Positions 21,972 to 30,646 are shown, numbered from the stretch's first letter. The stretch: DNA of 64,000 nt from Ruminococcus bicirculans (ex Wegman et al. 2014) (GCF_000723465.1 NZ_HF545616.1:1-64000), one strand, 5' to 3'. Numbers and translations are program-made. Notes: generated by a model not told the origin, from the sequence alone.

Positions 21972-23225
21972 ATGAGTTACATCGATATTTTGGGACAGAA
22001 AGCAAAAGCTTGCAAAAAGGATATCGCCTTCGCTTCAACAACACAGAAAAATGACGCACTTCTTGAGATCGCACATATCCTGAGAGTTTGCAAGGACGAT
22101 ATTATCGAAGCAAACAAGGTGGACCTTGAAAACGGCAGAATGAGGAAAATGTCTGAGGCAATGCTTGACAGACTTGCACTCAATGACAGCCGTATAGAGG
22201 GCATGGCAAAGGCTTGCGAGGAGCTTTCACAGCTTGACGACCCTGTGGGCGAGGTAGTTTCAGGCTCAACAAGACCTAACGGCATGAAGATCGAGAAAGT
22301 AAGAGTGCCAATGGGTGTTATAGGCATTATTTTTGAAGCCAGACCTAACGTTACTGTAGACGGCGCTATACTTTGCCTTAAAAGTGGAAACGCTGTTATA
22401 CTCAGGGGCGGAAAGGAAGCAATAAACTCAAACAAAATGCTTGCTGACCTTATGAGAAAGGCTGTCGAAAGGGCAGGCTTCAGCCCTGATATCATTCAGC
22501 TTGTGGAGGATACTGACAGAGGCATCGCTCTTGATATGATGAAAGCTAATGATTATATTGATGTCCTTATCCCAAGGGGAGGCGCACAGCTTATAAAGGC
22601 TGTTGTACAGTCTGCCACTGTGCCTGTTATCGAGACCGGCACAGGAAACTGTCACGTTTATGTTGACGCAAGTGCGGATATAAAAATGGCTGTGAACATT
22701 GTTGATAACGGCAAGACCTCTCGTCCGTCTGTATGCAACGCAGTTGAAAGCTGTCTTGTTCACAGGGATATTGCAGAGGATTTTCTCCCGAAGCTTAAAG
22801 AAAGACTTGACAAGCACCACGTTGAGATAAGAGGCTGTGAGCTTACAAGGCAGATACTTGGCTCTGAAAACGTTACTCCTGCTGATGATGACGATTATGC
22901 AACAGAGTTTCTTGACTATATAATCTCTATCAAGGTCGTTGATGACATGGCGGAAGCCCTTGAACATATCGACAGATTTTCTACAGGACATTCTGAGTGT
23001 ATCGTTACGGAAAGCCTTTTTGCCGCACAGGAATTTCAAAAGCGTGTTGATTCAGCGGCAGTATATGTAAACTGCTCAACAAGATTTACAGACGGCGGAA
23101 TGTTCGGTCTTGGTGCTGAGATAGGAATTTCCACTCAGAAGCTTCATGCAAGAGGTCCTATGGGTCTTAGAGAAATGACCACCACAAAGTATCTTATCTC
23201 TGGAAAAGGACAGATAAGAGAATAG
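21972..23225 (+). CDS. proA: Gamma-glutamyl phosphate reductase
   Basis: It reduces glutamyl-5-phosphate to glutamate semialdehyde with NADPH, the second proline step. The 417-residue aldehyde-dehydrogenase fold carries the catalytic cysteine in RPSVCNAVES and the C-terminal family segment FTDGGMFGLGAEIGIST. ATG 21972 follows GGGGAGGT. The pair proB-proA is contiguous and presumably co-transcribed from the promoter at 19787. A block of repeats, not a clear terminator, follows. Confidence 0.97.
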   Translation: MSYIDILGQKAKACKKDIAFASTTQKNDALLEIAHILRVCKDDIIEANKVDLENGRMRKMSEAMLDRLALNDSRIEGMAKACEELSQLDDPVGEVVSGSTRPNGMKIEKVRVPMGVIGIIFEARPNVTVDGAILCLKSGNAVILRGGKEAINSNKMLADLMRKAVERAGFSPDIIQLVEDTDRGIALDMMKANDYIDVLIPRGGAQLIKAVVQSATVPVIETGTGNCHVYVDASADIKMAVNIVDNGKTSRPSVCNAVESCLVHRDIAEDFLPKLKERLDKHHVEIRGCELTRQILGSENVTPADDDDYATEFLDYIISIKVVDDMAEALEHIDRFSTGHSECIVTESLFAAQEFQKRVDSAAVYVNCSTRFTDGGMFGLGAEIGISTQKLHARGPMGLREMTTTKYLISGKGQIRE

Positions 23226-23230
23226 ATATT

Positions 23231-23261
23231 AGTGAGGAGTTAGGAGTGAGGAATGAGGAAT
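23231..23261. repeat. GAGGAATGA tandem-like repeat, copy 2
   Basis: GTGAGGAGTTAGGAGTGAGG and following units match the string after the MATE gene at 16326. It sits right after proA. Confidence 0.6.
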
Positions 23262-23290
23262 TAAGGTATCGCCTGCGGCGATGATTTCTC

Positions 23291-23313
23291 TGTAGGGGCG
23301 ACCTTTGGTCGCC
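23291..23313. repeat. Short interspersed palindrome, ACC/GGT subtype
   Basis: TGTAGGGGCGACC-TTT-GGTCGCC, a clean copy of the intergenic palindrome family, between proA and the radical SAM gene. Confidence 0.7.
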
Positions 23314-23359
23314 TGTCTGCTCTGATACTTTGATATATTACAAAAAAGAGGTAATTATA

Positions 23360-23974
23360 ATGATAAAAGCTATGAATATTTCTTATGAGATAGGCGATAA
23401 GCTTTATCTCAACATCACAAACAAGTGTCCATGCAACTGCACATTCTGTATTCGTCACAACGGCGACGGTGCTTATGGCTCTGACCCACTGTGGCTTGAA
23501 CATCAGCCTACTGCCGAAGAGGTAATAGACAACATCAAAAAGCGTGACCTTGACAGCTACAAGGAAATTATTTTCTGCGGCTATGGCGAGCCTACCTGTG
23601 AGCTTGAAATACTCAAAGAAACTGCAAAGTATATAAAATCTGTTACAAAGACACCTGTAAGACTCAACACAAATGGTCTTAGCGACCTTATCAACAAGCG
23701 TGAAACTCCTGCTGAGTTCAAGGGACTTGTTGATATAATCTCAATAAGCCTTAACGCTTCTGACGCAAAGGCTTATGACGAGGTAACAAGACCCTCATTC
23801 AAGGGCGTGAACTGCTTTGAAGAAATGCTCTCTTTTGCAAAAAGAGTGAAAGAGTTCGTGCCGGAGGTAATGCTCACTGTGGTTGATATAATCGGCGAAG
23901 AGGAGATAAAAAAATCTCAGGCGGTTGCTGACAGCGTGGGTATACATCTCAGAGTCAGAGAATATGTTGATTAA
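23360..23974 (+). CDS. TatD-associated radical SAM protein
   Basis: This 204-residue compact radical SAM protein has the iron-sulfur motif CxxxCxxC at Cys23, Cys27 and Cys30 (NKCPCNCTFC), then a GGE-like segment FCGYGEPT and the SISLNA strand. It matches the small family usually linked or fused to TatD nuclease genes. No TatD gene is beside it here, so it is an orphan member; the reaction is unknown. The start at 23360 follows GAGGT; the ORF from 23330 has no ribosome site. An extra Cys25 inside the cluster motif is unusual. Confidence 0.88.
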   Translation: MIKAMNISYEIGDKLYLNITNKCPCNCTFCIRHNGDGAYGSDPLWLEHQPTAEEVIDNIKKRDLDSYKEIIFCGYGEPTCELEILKETAKYIKSVTKTPVRLNTNGLSDLINKRETPAEFKGLVDIISISLNASDAKAYDEVTRPSFKGVNCFEEMLSFAKRVKEFVPEVMLTVVDIIGEEEIKKSQAVADSVGIHLRVREYVD

Positions 23975-24004
23975 TATTTTGTAAACAATATATTAAGTTT
24001 TATA

Positions 24005-24083
24005 TTTGCTCAATATTCCGTTTTCAGCAAACATCTAAGTGATGTCGGAACAATAACCGAGTGCTGAAAACGGATATTTTTTT
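24005..24083 (+). promoter_or_regulatory. Conserved leader element of sigma factor gene 1
   Basis: TTTGCTCAA (24005-24013), 18 variable bases, then CATCTAAGTGATGTCGGAAC (24032-24051). The second sigma gene has the same blocks at the same spacing. A perfect 12-base-pair stem CCGTTTTCAGCA (24018-24029) / TGCTGAAAACGG (24062-24073) encloses the second block, and seven Ts follow shortly after. It may be an ECF-type self-activated promoter (CATCTAA as the -10), a structured leader, or partly a terminator for the radical SAM gene. Confidence 0.6.
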
Positions 24084-24116
24084 GTTCGATAATAAAAAGA
24101 AAGCTTGGTAGAAAAA

Positions 24117-25880
24117 ATGGAAAAGGAAAAGATAAGACGTCTTGTTTTGCAGGCAGGACAGGGTGACAGGGCAGCTTTCGGTGAGCTTTACGAAGAAATG
24201 GGCAGGTCGGTATATTTTAATTGCCTGAAGCTTCTTGGAAATGCTCAGAAGGCAGAGGATATAACTCAGGACACTTTCATGAAAGCTCTTGAAAAGCTTG
24301 ACAGCCTTAAAGAGCCTGAGAATTTCTCAGCATGGGTAAACCGCATTGCCATAAACAACTGCAAAATGTATTTCAGGAAAAATCCCCGCACTGCTGAGGA
24401 GGAGTCGGAAAAGATAATCGACGATACACCCGACAGCGAGCTTATCCCTGACGATTATGCCGACAGCGAAGAAAAACGCAGGATAATAATGAACATTATC
24501 GACATCGCTCTCACTGACGAACAGCGTCAGACAATAATACTTTACTATTTTGATATGATGAGCGTGGCTGAGATATCAGAGATAATGGAATGTTCTGTTG
24601 GCACTGTCACTTCCCGTCTTAGCGCTGCAAGAAAGAAGATAAGGGAGGCGGTGCTTATTTACGAAAAGAAAAACAATGACAGGCTTCATGCTGTTATGCC
24701 TATACCTGTTCTGTCAAAGATATTTATGCAGGAATGTCAGCATTTGAAGCTGCCTGAATTATCCGTTTTCAGCAAGGCGTCAGCCACGGAAGTTGTTCCC
24801 GATAAAAATACTACAATAAGTAAATCGGGAGGAAAAGGTATGTTTTCAACAGTAAAAGCAAAAGTAATAGCAGGTGTGGTCGCAGTGGCAGTAGTTGGCG
24901 GAGGTATCACAGCGGTGGTGCTTGCAAACAGAGATAAGACAGCAGATGCTGATAAGCCAAACACAGCCGTTCAGACAGACGCACAGGGGGAAGTGAACGA
25001 GCAGGAGATAGAGGACAACCTAAACGAACTTGATGAAAATGCTGATAATGAAGATAATGTTACTGACGATGATGCAAGCGGTACAAATTCAAACAGCGAG
25101 CTTGAAATGGCTGTTTACACTGTGTCTGACGAGATAAAAAATGCTGATCTTTCGTCAGGTCTTGTTCAGCTCAACGGTGACATCATGCAGGTGGGCGGAT
25201 ATATAAAGACGTCTGATTTCTATGCAAAATATGCTGACGAGTATAGCTTTGTATACTGCGATGGAGGTCACTATGAGGATAAAAAGGGCGAAATGCTCAA
25301 TTATCGTGTAGGTGCTGACAACTATTTCGGCGGAGAATGGTGGGATAGCTATTACATGACCCTTATCCCAAAGGTCGAGCCACAGGGAGATGAGATAACG
25401 GTCTATGTTGCAAACCTCACAAACCCTGACGGACAGGTATCTCTTGCAGACAGCTATGTGGTATGGGCAGAGGAAACGCCTATGTCAAACGATATTTACA
25501 CCCCTGCTTGGATACCGACCGGTATGCCAACAAGGCTTTGCTATGATGTCACAAGCACAAAGAAGCTTGATGAGATATATGACAACATAGACGATTATTC
25601 AGCACAATCAGTGCAGGATATGCTTGCTTCTCAGGGCATCTCAAAGGGCGAGAACAGCATTTCAGGCAACTATCTTTCCTATGTTTATTCACAGGGCGAT
25701 ATGTCAATGAGCGGAACATACTGTGTGAACAGCGACACTGACCCTGATGTTTTCGTTGCATATGTTACAGGTGAGAAAAATGCCGCAGGGCTTACACCTC
25801 TCTACAGATATCATTTTGCCTTCGATACAAATTCAAAAAAGCTTTATGAAAGCAGAATGTATCTTGCAGGTATGTTCTAA
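24117..25880 (+). CDS. ECF sigma factor fused to a membrane helix and outer domain (1)
   Basis: The protein has 587 residues. The N-terminal part is an ECF sigma factor: region 2 about 10-90 (LYEEMGRSVYFNCLKLLGNA, AEDITQDTF) and region 4 about 125-180 with the helix-turn-helix SVAEISEIMECSVGTVTSRL. A linker follows, then one membrane helix (about 250-270, AGVVAVAVVGGGITAVVL), an acidic Asn/Asp/Glu linker and an outer domain of about 240 residues with no recognised family. Sigma would sit inside, the rest outside: a tethered sensor-regulator. Inside the frame, GGGAGG seven bases before ATG 24840 could start a 346-residue sensor-only form. ATG 24117 is preferred over TTG 24105. Confidence 0.85.
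   Translation: MEKEKIRRLVLQAGQGDRAAFGELYEEMGRSVYFNCLKLLGNAQKAEDITQDTFMKALEKLDSLKEPENFSAWVNRIAINNCKMYFRKNPRTAEEESEKIIDDTPDSELIPDDYADSEEKRRIIMNIIDIALTDEQRQTIILYYFDMMSVAEISEIMECSVGTVTSRLSAARKKIREAVLIYEKKNNDRLHAVMPIPVLSKIFMQECQHLKLPELSVFSKASATEVVPDKNTTISKSGGKGMFSTVKAKVIAGVVAVAVVGGGITAVVLANRDKTADADKPNTAVQTDAQGEVNEQEIEDNLNELDENADNEDNVTDDDASGTNSNSELEMAVYTVSDEIKNADLSSGLVQLNGDIMQVGGYIKTSDFYAKYADEYSFVYCDGGHYEDKKGEMLNYRVGADNYFGGEWWDSYYMTLIPKVEPQGDEITVYVANLTNPDGQVSLADSYVVWAEETPMSNDIYTPAWIPTGMPTRLCYDVTSTKKLDEIYDNIDDYSAQSVQDMLASQGISKGENSISGNYLSYVYSQGDMSMSGTYCVNSDTDPDVFVAYVTGEKNAAGLTPLYRYHFAFDTNSKKLYESRMYLAGMF
24827..24842 (+). promoter_or_regulatory. Internal ribosome binding site and ATG in sigma gene 1
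   Basis: GGGAGG (24827-24832) lies seven bases before an in-frame ATG (24840-24842, codon 242) just before the membrane helix. The paralogue has the same arrangement at the same place. Confidence 0.5.
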
Positions 25881-25886
25881 AAAACC

Positions 25887-25916
25887 TATCCCTCACATTT
25901 GTGGGGGATATTTTTT
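25887..25916 (+). terminator. Terminator of sigma factor gene 1
   Basis: TATCCCTCAC, an ATTT loop, GTGGGGGATA and a T6 run, directly after the stop codon. Confidence 0.88.
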
Positions 25917-26013
25917 GCTCGTTGACAGGCATTTTGTTATGTGATATAATTATTTCGGCAATATTATAATAATAAATATTAATTATATGTAAACTATATA
26001 TGAAAATTTTGAA

Positions 26014-26078
26014 TTTGCTCAACAAATCGTCTGCGTTTTGCATCTAACTAATGTCGGGACTGATAAAACAGCGGACGA
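26014..26078 (+). promoter_or_regulatory. Conserved leader element of sigma factor gene 2
   Basis: TTTGCTCAA (26014-26022), 18 variable bases, CATCTAACTAATGTCGGGAC (26041-26060). A stem TCGTCTGCGTTTT (26027-26039) / AAAACAGCGGACGA (26065-26078) with one G-U pair and one bulge encloses the second block. Stem bases differ from copy 1 but pairing is kept, and no T run follows, so a simple terminator does not explain it. Confidence 0.6.
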
Positions 26079-26116
26079 GAAAACGGCAATTCGGAAAGAA
26101 AGAGCAGGTCAAAAAC

Positions 26117-28246
26117 ATGGAAAAAGATGATATCAAAAAACTTGTATTGCAGGCGGCACAGGGAAACAAGGCGGCGTTCGGTGCGCTTTATGAAGAAACG
26201 GGCAGAACAGTGTATTTTAGCTGCCTGAAGCTTCTTGGCGACCCACAGCTTGCAGAGGATATCACTCAGGAAACTTATCTTACAGCTCTTCAAAAGCTTG
26301 GCACTCTTGCACAGCCTGAGAATTTTCCAGCATGGGTAAACAGGATAGGGATAAATCTCTGCAAAATGCACTTTAGAAACAATTCCGCCCCTGAGGACAA
26401 CTCAGAGGAGATAATAGAGGAGATCCCTGACGAGGGGCTTATCCCGGAGGAATATGTGAGCAATGACGCTAAAAGAAAGATAATAATGGATATTATCGAC
26501 ACTGTTCTCACAGAGGAGCAAAGACAGTCGGTGATACTGTATTATTTCGATATGCTCACAGTGCCTGAGATAGCAGAGGTAATGAACTGCACCACAGGTA
26601 CAGTAACTTCCCGTCTTAGTGCCGCAAGAAAAAAGATAAAGGAGGCGGTGCTTATATACGAGGAAAACAACAACGACAGACTTCATGCTGTCGTGCCTGT
26701 ATTTATTCTTTCAAAGCTTCTTAATAAAGAGGCTTCAAACACCGTTCTTCCGAAACTTACCGTTTTCACAGGCTCAGCCTCAGCCGCTAATGCAGTTCCT
26801 GATAGCGTAACATCAACAAAAACTATATCGGGAGGAAAAGTAATGTTTTCAACAGTAAAAGCAAAGGTTATAGCAGGCGTTTGTGCCGTGGCAGTTGTGG
26901 GCGGAGGTATCACAGCGGCGGTAATGCTTAGTTCAAATAATAGTGATGACGATGATAATAATGATATTGTTGTTGCTTCTTCACAAAATGACAGCACAGC
27001 TTCAAAGGGCGATGAAGACGTGTCTGATACCGCTAACGATAACAAAGACAGCGACTTATATTGGATAGACAGCTTTCAGGGCGGTACGCCGTCAGATACT
27101 TTGCCGCAGGATATTTTCGGCAGCAAAATATCAGTGCCTGTTGACCTTAGTGCCATAGACGGCGGCAATGCCAATATGAAAATGTACGGCGACGATATCG
27201 GCAGATCTAGTGATATTATGAGCGTTGATAAAATGATAGGTGAAAACAGTGACGTTGAGATAACCTTCGTTTCATCAGATGAGAGCCAAACAAACTACGA
27301 TCTTACCGGTGCAAACCCATTTGACCGTGACGCAAGTGTGGCTGACATTCTCAAGGAAAACAGCTGGAGCATTACCATACCTTTAGAAGAGGCTGTGGAT
27401 ACCTCCGGCTGGGAGTATGAAAGCTACGGCTGCTACAGCAATAAAGAAGATCTTGATAAAATAATCGACAAAATGGGCTGCCCTACAAGCATTTATATGA
27501 ACAGCGAATATGACGGCATGGACAATTACAAATGCTATACAATGTATTGGGAGAACGTTGACTATACAATTTCACTCGGTGTGGTGGAAACATATGAAAA
27601 TTACGAAGAGTATGACGTAGTGCTTGATTACTTCTCGGTTTCCGATTTCACATACTACAGCAAAAACTATCCGCAGGAAGAAATACACGAAAAAGACGGA
27701 GAGGCTGTTTTCACATCTGAGTATACAGGCATAACAACACCGGGCGAGAGCACTGTAAACACTGATGAGAACAGAGTAAAGGTATATGATGACCTCAAGA
27801 CCCTTGACCTTACTTCAGACGCTGCTCTGCCTAAGGATATAAGCGTAAGCTATAAGGGCATAGACCACGTTTTCACAGGCACTGAGCTTATTGATGATGT
27901 AAGAGAAGAAATGGTGGATACCCCTGACGATGAATACGAGTCTGCTCTTTGCTACGGAAAAACAAGCTCGACTGTGGATAATATCATCATCTTCGATTTC
28001 TGGCTCAACAGCGATCATACCCTCCATAAGATAAGAATGAGTTTCACCACCGAAAGCGACTGCTCAATATTCGGTATAACAAAAAATTCAACTCCTGAGG
28101 AGATGGCTGCGATTCTCGGCACACCTGAGGTCAGCGACAGAAACGGCAAAGATCAGTTTCTTGATTGGAAGAGCGATTCCATGAGCGTGAACGCATATTA
28201 CTATGACGGCGTTTTGCAGTCTATACAGGCTTACTTTGAAAGCTAG
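26117..28246 (+). CDS. ECF sigma factor fused to a membrane helix and outer domain (2)
   Basis: This is a 709-residue paralogue of the upstream gene with the same order: sigma region 2 (LYEETGRTVYFSCLKLLGDP), region 4 (TVPEIAEVMNCTTGTVTSRL), linker, membrane helix (CAVAVVGGGITAAVML, about 253-270), acidic low-complexity linker and outer part. The sigma half and helix are strongly conserved with copy 1. The outer domain is longer and unrelated at sight, so the pair probably sense different cues. ATG 26117 is preferred over ATG 26051, which lies inside the conserved leader element. An internal GGGAGG with ATG at 26843 would give a 467-residue sensor-only product. Confidence 0.85.
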   Translation: MEKDDIKKLVLQAAQGNKAAFGALYEETGRTVYFSCLKLLGDPQLAEDITQETYLTALQKLGTLAQPENFPAWVNRIGINLCKMHFRNNSAPEDNSEEIIEEIPDEGLIPEEYVSNDAKRKIIMDIIDTVLTEEQRQSVILYYFDMLTVPEIAEVMNCTTGTVTSRLSAARKKIKEAVLIYEENNNDRLHAVVPVFILSKLLNKEASNTVLPKLTVFTGSASAANAVPDSVTSTKTISGGKVMFSTVKAKVIAGVCAVAVVGGGITAAVMLSSNNSDDDDNNDIVVASSQNDSTASKGDEDVSDTANDNKDSDLYWIDSFQGGTPSDTLPQDIFGSKISVPVDLSAIDGGNANMKMYGDDIGRSSDIMSVDKMIGENSDVEITFVSSDESQTNYDLTGANPFDRDASVADILKENSWSITIPLEEAVDTSGWEYESYGCYSNKEDLDKIIDKMGCPTSIYMNSEYDGMDNYKCYTMYWENVDYTISLGVVETYENYEEYDVVLDYFSVSDFTYYSKNYPQEEIHEKDGEAVFTSEYTGITTPGESTVNTDENRVKVYDDLKTLDLTSDAALPKDISVSYKGIDHVFTGTELIDDVREEMVDTPDDEYESALCYGKTSSTVDNIIIFDFWLNSDHTLHKIRMSFTTESDCSIFGITKNSTPEEMAAILGTPEVSDRNGKDQFLDWKSDSMSVNAYYYDGVLQSIQAYFES
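26830..26845 (+). promoter_or_regulatory. Internal ribosome binding site and ATG in sigma gene 2
   Basis: GGGAGG (26830-26835) lies seven bases before in-frame ATG 26843-26845 (codon 243), exactly as in the paralogue. Confidence 0.5.
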
Positions 28247-28257
28247 GCGGCTTTTAT

Positions 28258-28286
28258 TTGACAACATAAGCGGTATGTGCTATAAT
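28258..28286 (+). promoter_or_regulatory. sigma-A promoter of hisC
   Basis: Perfect TTGACA (28258-28263), a 17-base spacer and perfect TATAAT (28281-28286). It begins 12 bases after the sigma gene 2 stop. Confidence 0.9.
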
Positions 28287-28337
28287 ATTTTATATTAATG
28301 CTTTACTATGATAAAATATAGAAAGGGATAATGTAAA

Positions 28338-29399
28338 ATGAGCGAGAAGCTTTGGAGAAAAAACCTTATAAATATAGAGCCATACGTTGCAGGGGAACAG
28401 CCTAAAAACGATAAGATAATAAAGCTCAATGCTAATGAGAACCCTTATCCGCCGTCACCAAAGGTAAAGGCGATATTGGAGGGGAAAACTATTGCGGAGC
28501 TTAGAAAATACCCTAGTGCTGACGCGTCTGTTCTTAGGGCAGCGCTTGCGGAGCGTGTGGGACTGAAAAGCGAAAATGTTTTCTGCGGAAACGGCTCAGA
28601 CGATGTGCTTGCCACAGCTTTCAGAGCGTTTTTCAACTCTGATAAGCCTATACTTTATCCTGATATAACTTACTCTTTCTATCCCGTTTGGTGTGAGCTT
28701 TTGAAAATACCATACAAGACTAAGAGCGTTGACGATGATTTTGTAATAAATATCGAGGACTTCAAAGAGCCTAACGGCGGCGTTGTTATCCCTAACCCTA
28801 ATGCACCGACAAGCCTTGGTGTGGGTGAGAAATTTATAAGAGAACTTCTTGAAAACAATCAGGACAGCATTGTTATAATCGACGAGGCATATGTGGATTT
28901 CGGCAGGTATTCCTGCGTTGAGCTTGTGAAAGAATATGACAATTTGGTCGTAACGCAGACTTTCTCAAAGTCACGTTCCCTTGCAGGCATGAGAGTGGGC
29001 ATGGCGTTCGCAAGTGCCGAGCTTATCAGCTATATGCAGGCTGTGAAAGACTCATACAATTCCTATCCTCTCGACCAGATAGCCATAGAAACTGCCGTTG
29101 CAAGCCTTTCTGACGAGGATTATTTCAAGGCGACAGTTGAAAAGGTCAAGGCAACAAGGGATAGAACAGCGAAAAAAATGCGTGAAATGGGCTTCAACGT
29201 CCTTGACAGCGAAACGAATTTTCTCTTTGCACAGCATGAAAAGCTCTCTGCAAAGGAGATCTTCACATACCTCCGTGAAAATGGTATCTTCGTGAGATAC
29301 TTCAACAAGCCGAGAATAGATAACTTTCTGAGAATTACTATCGGCACAGACGAGGAAATGGAGCTTATGCTTGAAAAGCTTTCGGAGATATGCAAATAA
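28338..29399 (+). CDS. hisC: Histidinol-phosphate aminotransferase
   Basis: This PLP enzyme transfers an amino group to imidazole acetol phosphate in histidine synthesis. The 353-residue protein has the family's N-terminal KLNANENPYPPSP, the IDEAYVDF strand and the PLP lysine Lys211 in FSKSRSLAGMR. It stands alone, not in a his operon. The next gene is cbiB of cobalamin synthesis, and the related threonine-phosphate decarboxylase (CobD/CobC type) shares this fold; the N-terminus fits HisC better. ATG 28338 has AAAGGGA upstream. Confidence 0.88.
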   Translation: MSEKLWRKNLINIEPYVAGEQPKNDKIIKLNANENPYPPSPKVKAILEGKTIAELRKYPSADASVLRAALAERVGLKSENVFCGNGSDDVLATAFRAFFNSDKPILYPDITYSFYPVWCELLKIPYKTKSVDDDFVINIEDFKEPNGGVVIPNPNAPTSLGVGEKFIRELLENNQDSIVIIDEAYVDFGRYSCVELVKEYDNLVVTQTFSKSRSLAGMRVGMAFASAELISYMQAVKDSYNSYPLDQIAIETAVASLSDEDYFKATVEKVKATRDRTAKKMREMGFNVLDSETNFLFAQHEKLSAKEIFTYLRENGIFVRYFNKPRIDNFLRITIGTDEEMELMLEKLSEICK

Positions 29400-29437
29400 T
29401 ATAGTTATCACAAAAGCTTATGGATATATCTATTCAG

Positions 29438-29460
29438 TGTAGGGGCAAACAGTGTTCGCA
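29438..29460. repeat. Short interspersed palindrome, AAC/GTT subtype
   Basis: TGTAGGGGCAAACAGTGTTC and following bases, an imperfect copy between hisC and its terminator. Confidence 0.6.
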
Positions 29461-29495
29461 CCTTAGTTTCTGATTTTTTTGAAAGACTTTTGTTC

Positions 29496-29519
29496 GGGCG
29501 GCTCTGACCGCCCTTTTTT
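29496..29519 (+). terminator. Terminator of hisC
   Basis: GGGCGG, a six-base loop, CCGCCC and a T6 run. Confidence 0.88.
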
Positions 29520-29553
29520 GTGCCTTATCCCTTAAAATCAAAGCATAAAGGTA

Positions 29554-29582
29554 TTGAAAATCAGAAAATGTTGTGATATAAT
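29554..29582 (+). promoter_or_regulatory. Promoter of cbiB
   Basis: TTGAAA (29554-29559), 17 bases, perfect TATAAT (29577-29582). No cobalamin riboswitch is recognisable in the short leader. Confidence 0.82.
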
Positions 29583-29622
29583 TATCATAAGTAATTATTG
29601 CCTGAAGAAAGGATATGTATAT

Positions 29623-30594
29623 ATGTTGATAAATTCACTGGCGGCGCTTGCGCTTGGCTTTGCGCTGGATATGCTCCTTGGCGACCCTGAAGTAGTGGTC
29701 TATCCTCAGTATTTTATAAAAAAGCTTGTGGCAAAGCTTGATAAGTCTTTCAGAAACAGCTATAAAAACACCCCCGAAGCACAGCGCATGGCAGGTCTTA
29801 TGATGACTGTGATAGTGCTTCTTATAGTTGCCGCTGTGGCATTGCTTCTTCTATTCGTGGGCTATAAGCTAAATGCCGCACTTGGCATCTTCCTCGAGGG
29901 CATAATGTGCTGGTCAGCACTTTCTGTAAAGTCCCTTAAAACTGCGGCAGGGGGAGTGATGCGTGCTGCAAGGGCAGGCAATCTTTCTTCTGCACAGCGC
30001 AAGGTAAAAAAAGTGACCTTCCGTGACACCGACGATATGAACATTGACGCTGTTATAAAAAGCACGGTGGAGTCGGTTGCAGAGAACACCACAGATTGGG
30101 CGGTCGCACCTATTTTCTGGTCTGCGATATTCGGCGGTCTGGGCGGAATACTCTACAGAACAGTGAATATTATCGACAATACAGTGGGCTATAAAACAGA
30201 CACATACATAAACTTCGGCAAATTTCCTGCAAAGCTCGACGACGTTCTCAGCTTTATACCTGCAAGAATAGCCGCCCTGCTTATGAAAATGAACGTTTCT
30301 TATCTTCACCTTGACAGCAAGAACGCTTCTCAGGTATACAAAAAAGACAGAAGAAAATCCCCTAGTCCTAATTCAGCGCAAACTCAGTCGGTGTGTGCAG
30401 GTGCATTGGGTATCCAGCTTGGCAGTGATGAGTATTACGGCGGACAGCTTGTAAGAAAGCCTGTTATAGGCAGAAATCTAAAGCCATGCGAGCCTAACGA
30501 TATATTCTGGGCAAATCAGCTTTTGCTTGGCACATCGTTCTATGCTATGCTTTTTACAGCCGTTATAAGAACGGCACTGTTCTTTGTGATATGA
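29623..30594 (+). CDS. cbiB: Adenosylcobinamide-phosphate synthase CbiB/CobD
   Basis: This membrane enzyme attaches aminopropanol (phosphate) to adenosylcobyric acid late in cobalamin synthesis. The 323-residue protein shows the family start ALALGFALDMLLGDP, about four to five membrane segments, and the motif STVESVAENTTDWAVAPIFW. The start at 29623 follows GAAAGGA; the ORF extension to 29554 overlaps the promoter. It is the only cobalamin gene in the window, so it may serve salvage or a pathway encoded elsewhere. Confidence 0.93.
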   Translation: MLINSLAALALGFALDMLLGDPEVVVYPQYFIKKLVAKLDKSFRNSYKNTPEAQRMAGLMMTVIVLLIVAAVALLLLFVGYKLNAALGIFLEGIMCWSALSVKSLKTAAGGVMRAARAGNLSSAQRKVKKVTFRDTDDMNIDAVIKSTVESVAENTTDWAVAPIFWSAIFGGLGGILYRTVNIIDNTVGYKTDTYINFGKFPAKLDDVLSFIPARIAALLMKMNVSYLHLDSKNASQVYKKDRRKSPSPNSAQTQSVCAGALGIQLGSDEYYGGQLVRKPVIGRNLKPCEPNDIFWANQLLLGTSFYAMLFTAVIRTALFFVI

Positions 30595-30608
30595 TATAAA
30601 ATAACAAT

Positions 30609-30642
30609 AGCCGAGAGGTAAATGCCCCTCGGCTTTGTTTTT
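30609..30642 (+). terminator. Terminator of cbiB
   Basis: AGCCGAGAGG and CCCCTCGGCT form a stem with one mismatch, followed by a T-rich tract. Confidence 0.82.
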
Positions 30643-30646
30643 ATAG

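Noticed and set aside
24843-26854. Perfect TTTTCAACA nonamers inside both sigma genes (24843-24851, 26846-26854)
   Set aside because: They encode the conserved residues right after the internal ATG in both paralogues, so shared ancestry explains them. Not counted as DnaA sites.
29400-29622. Cobalamin riboswitch before cbiB
   Set aside because: The promoter at 29554 leaves a leader of about 35 bases and no B12-box motif is visible.
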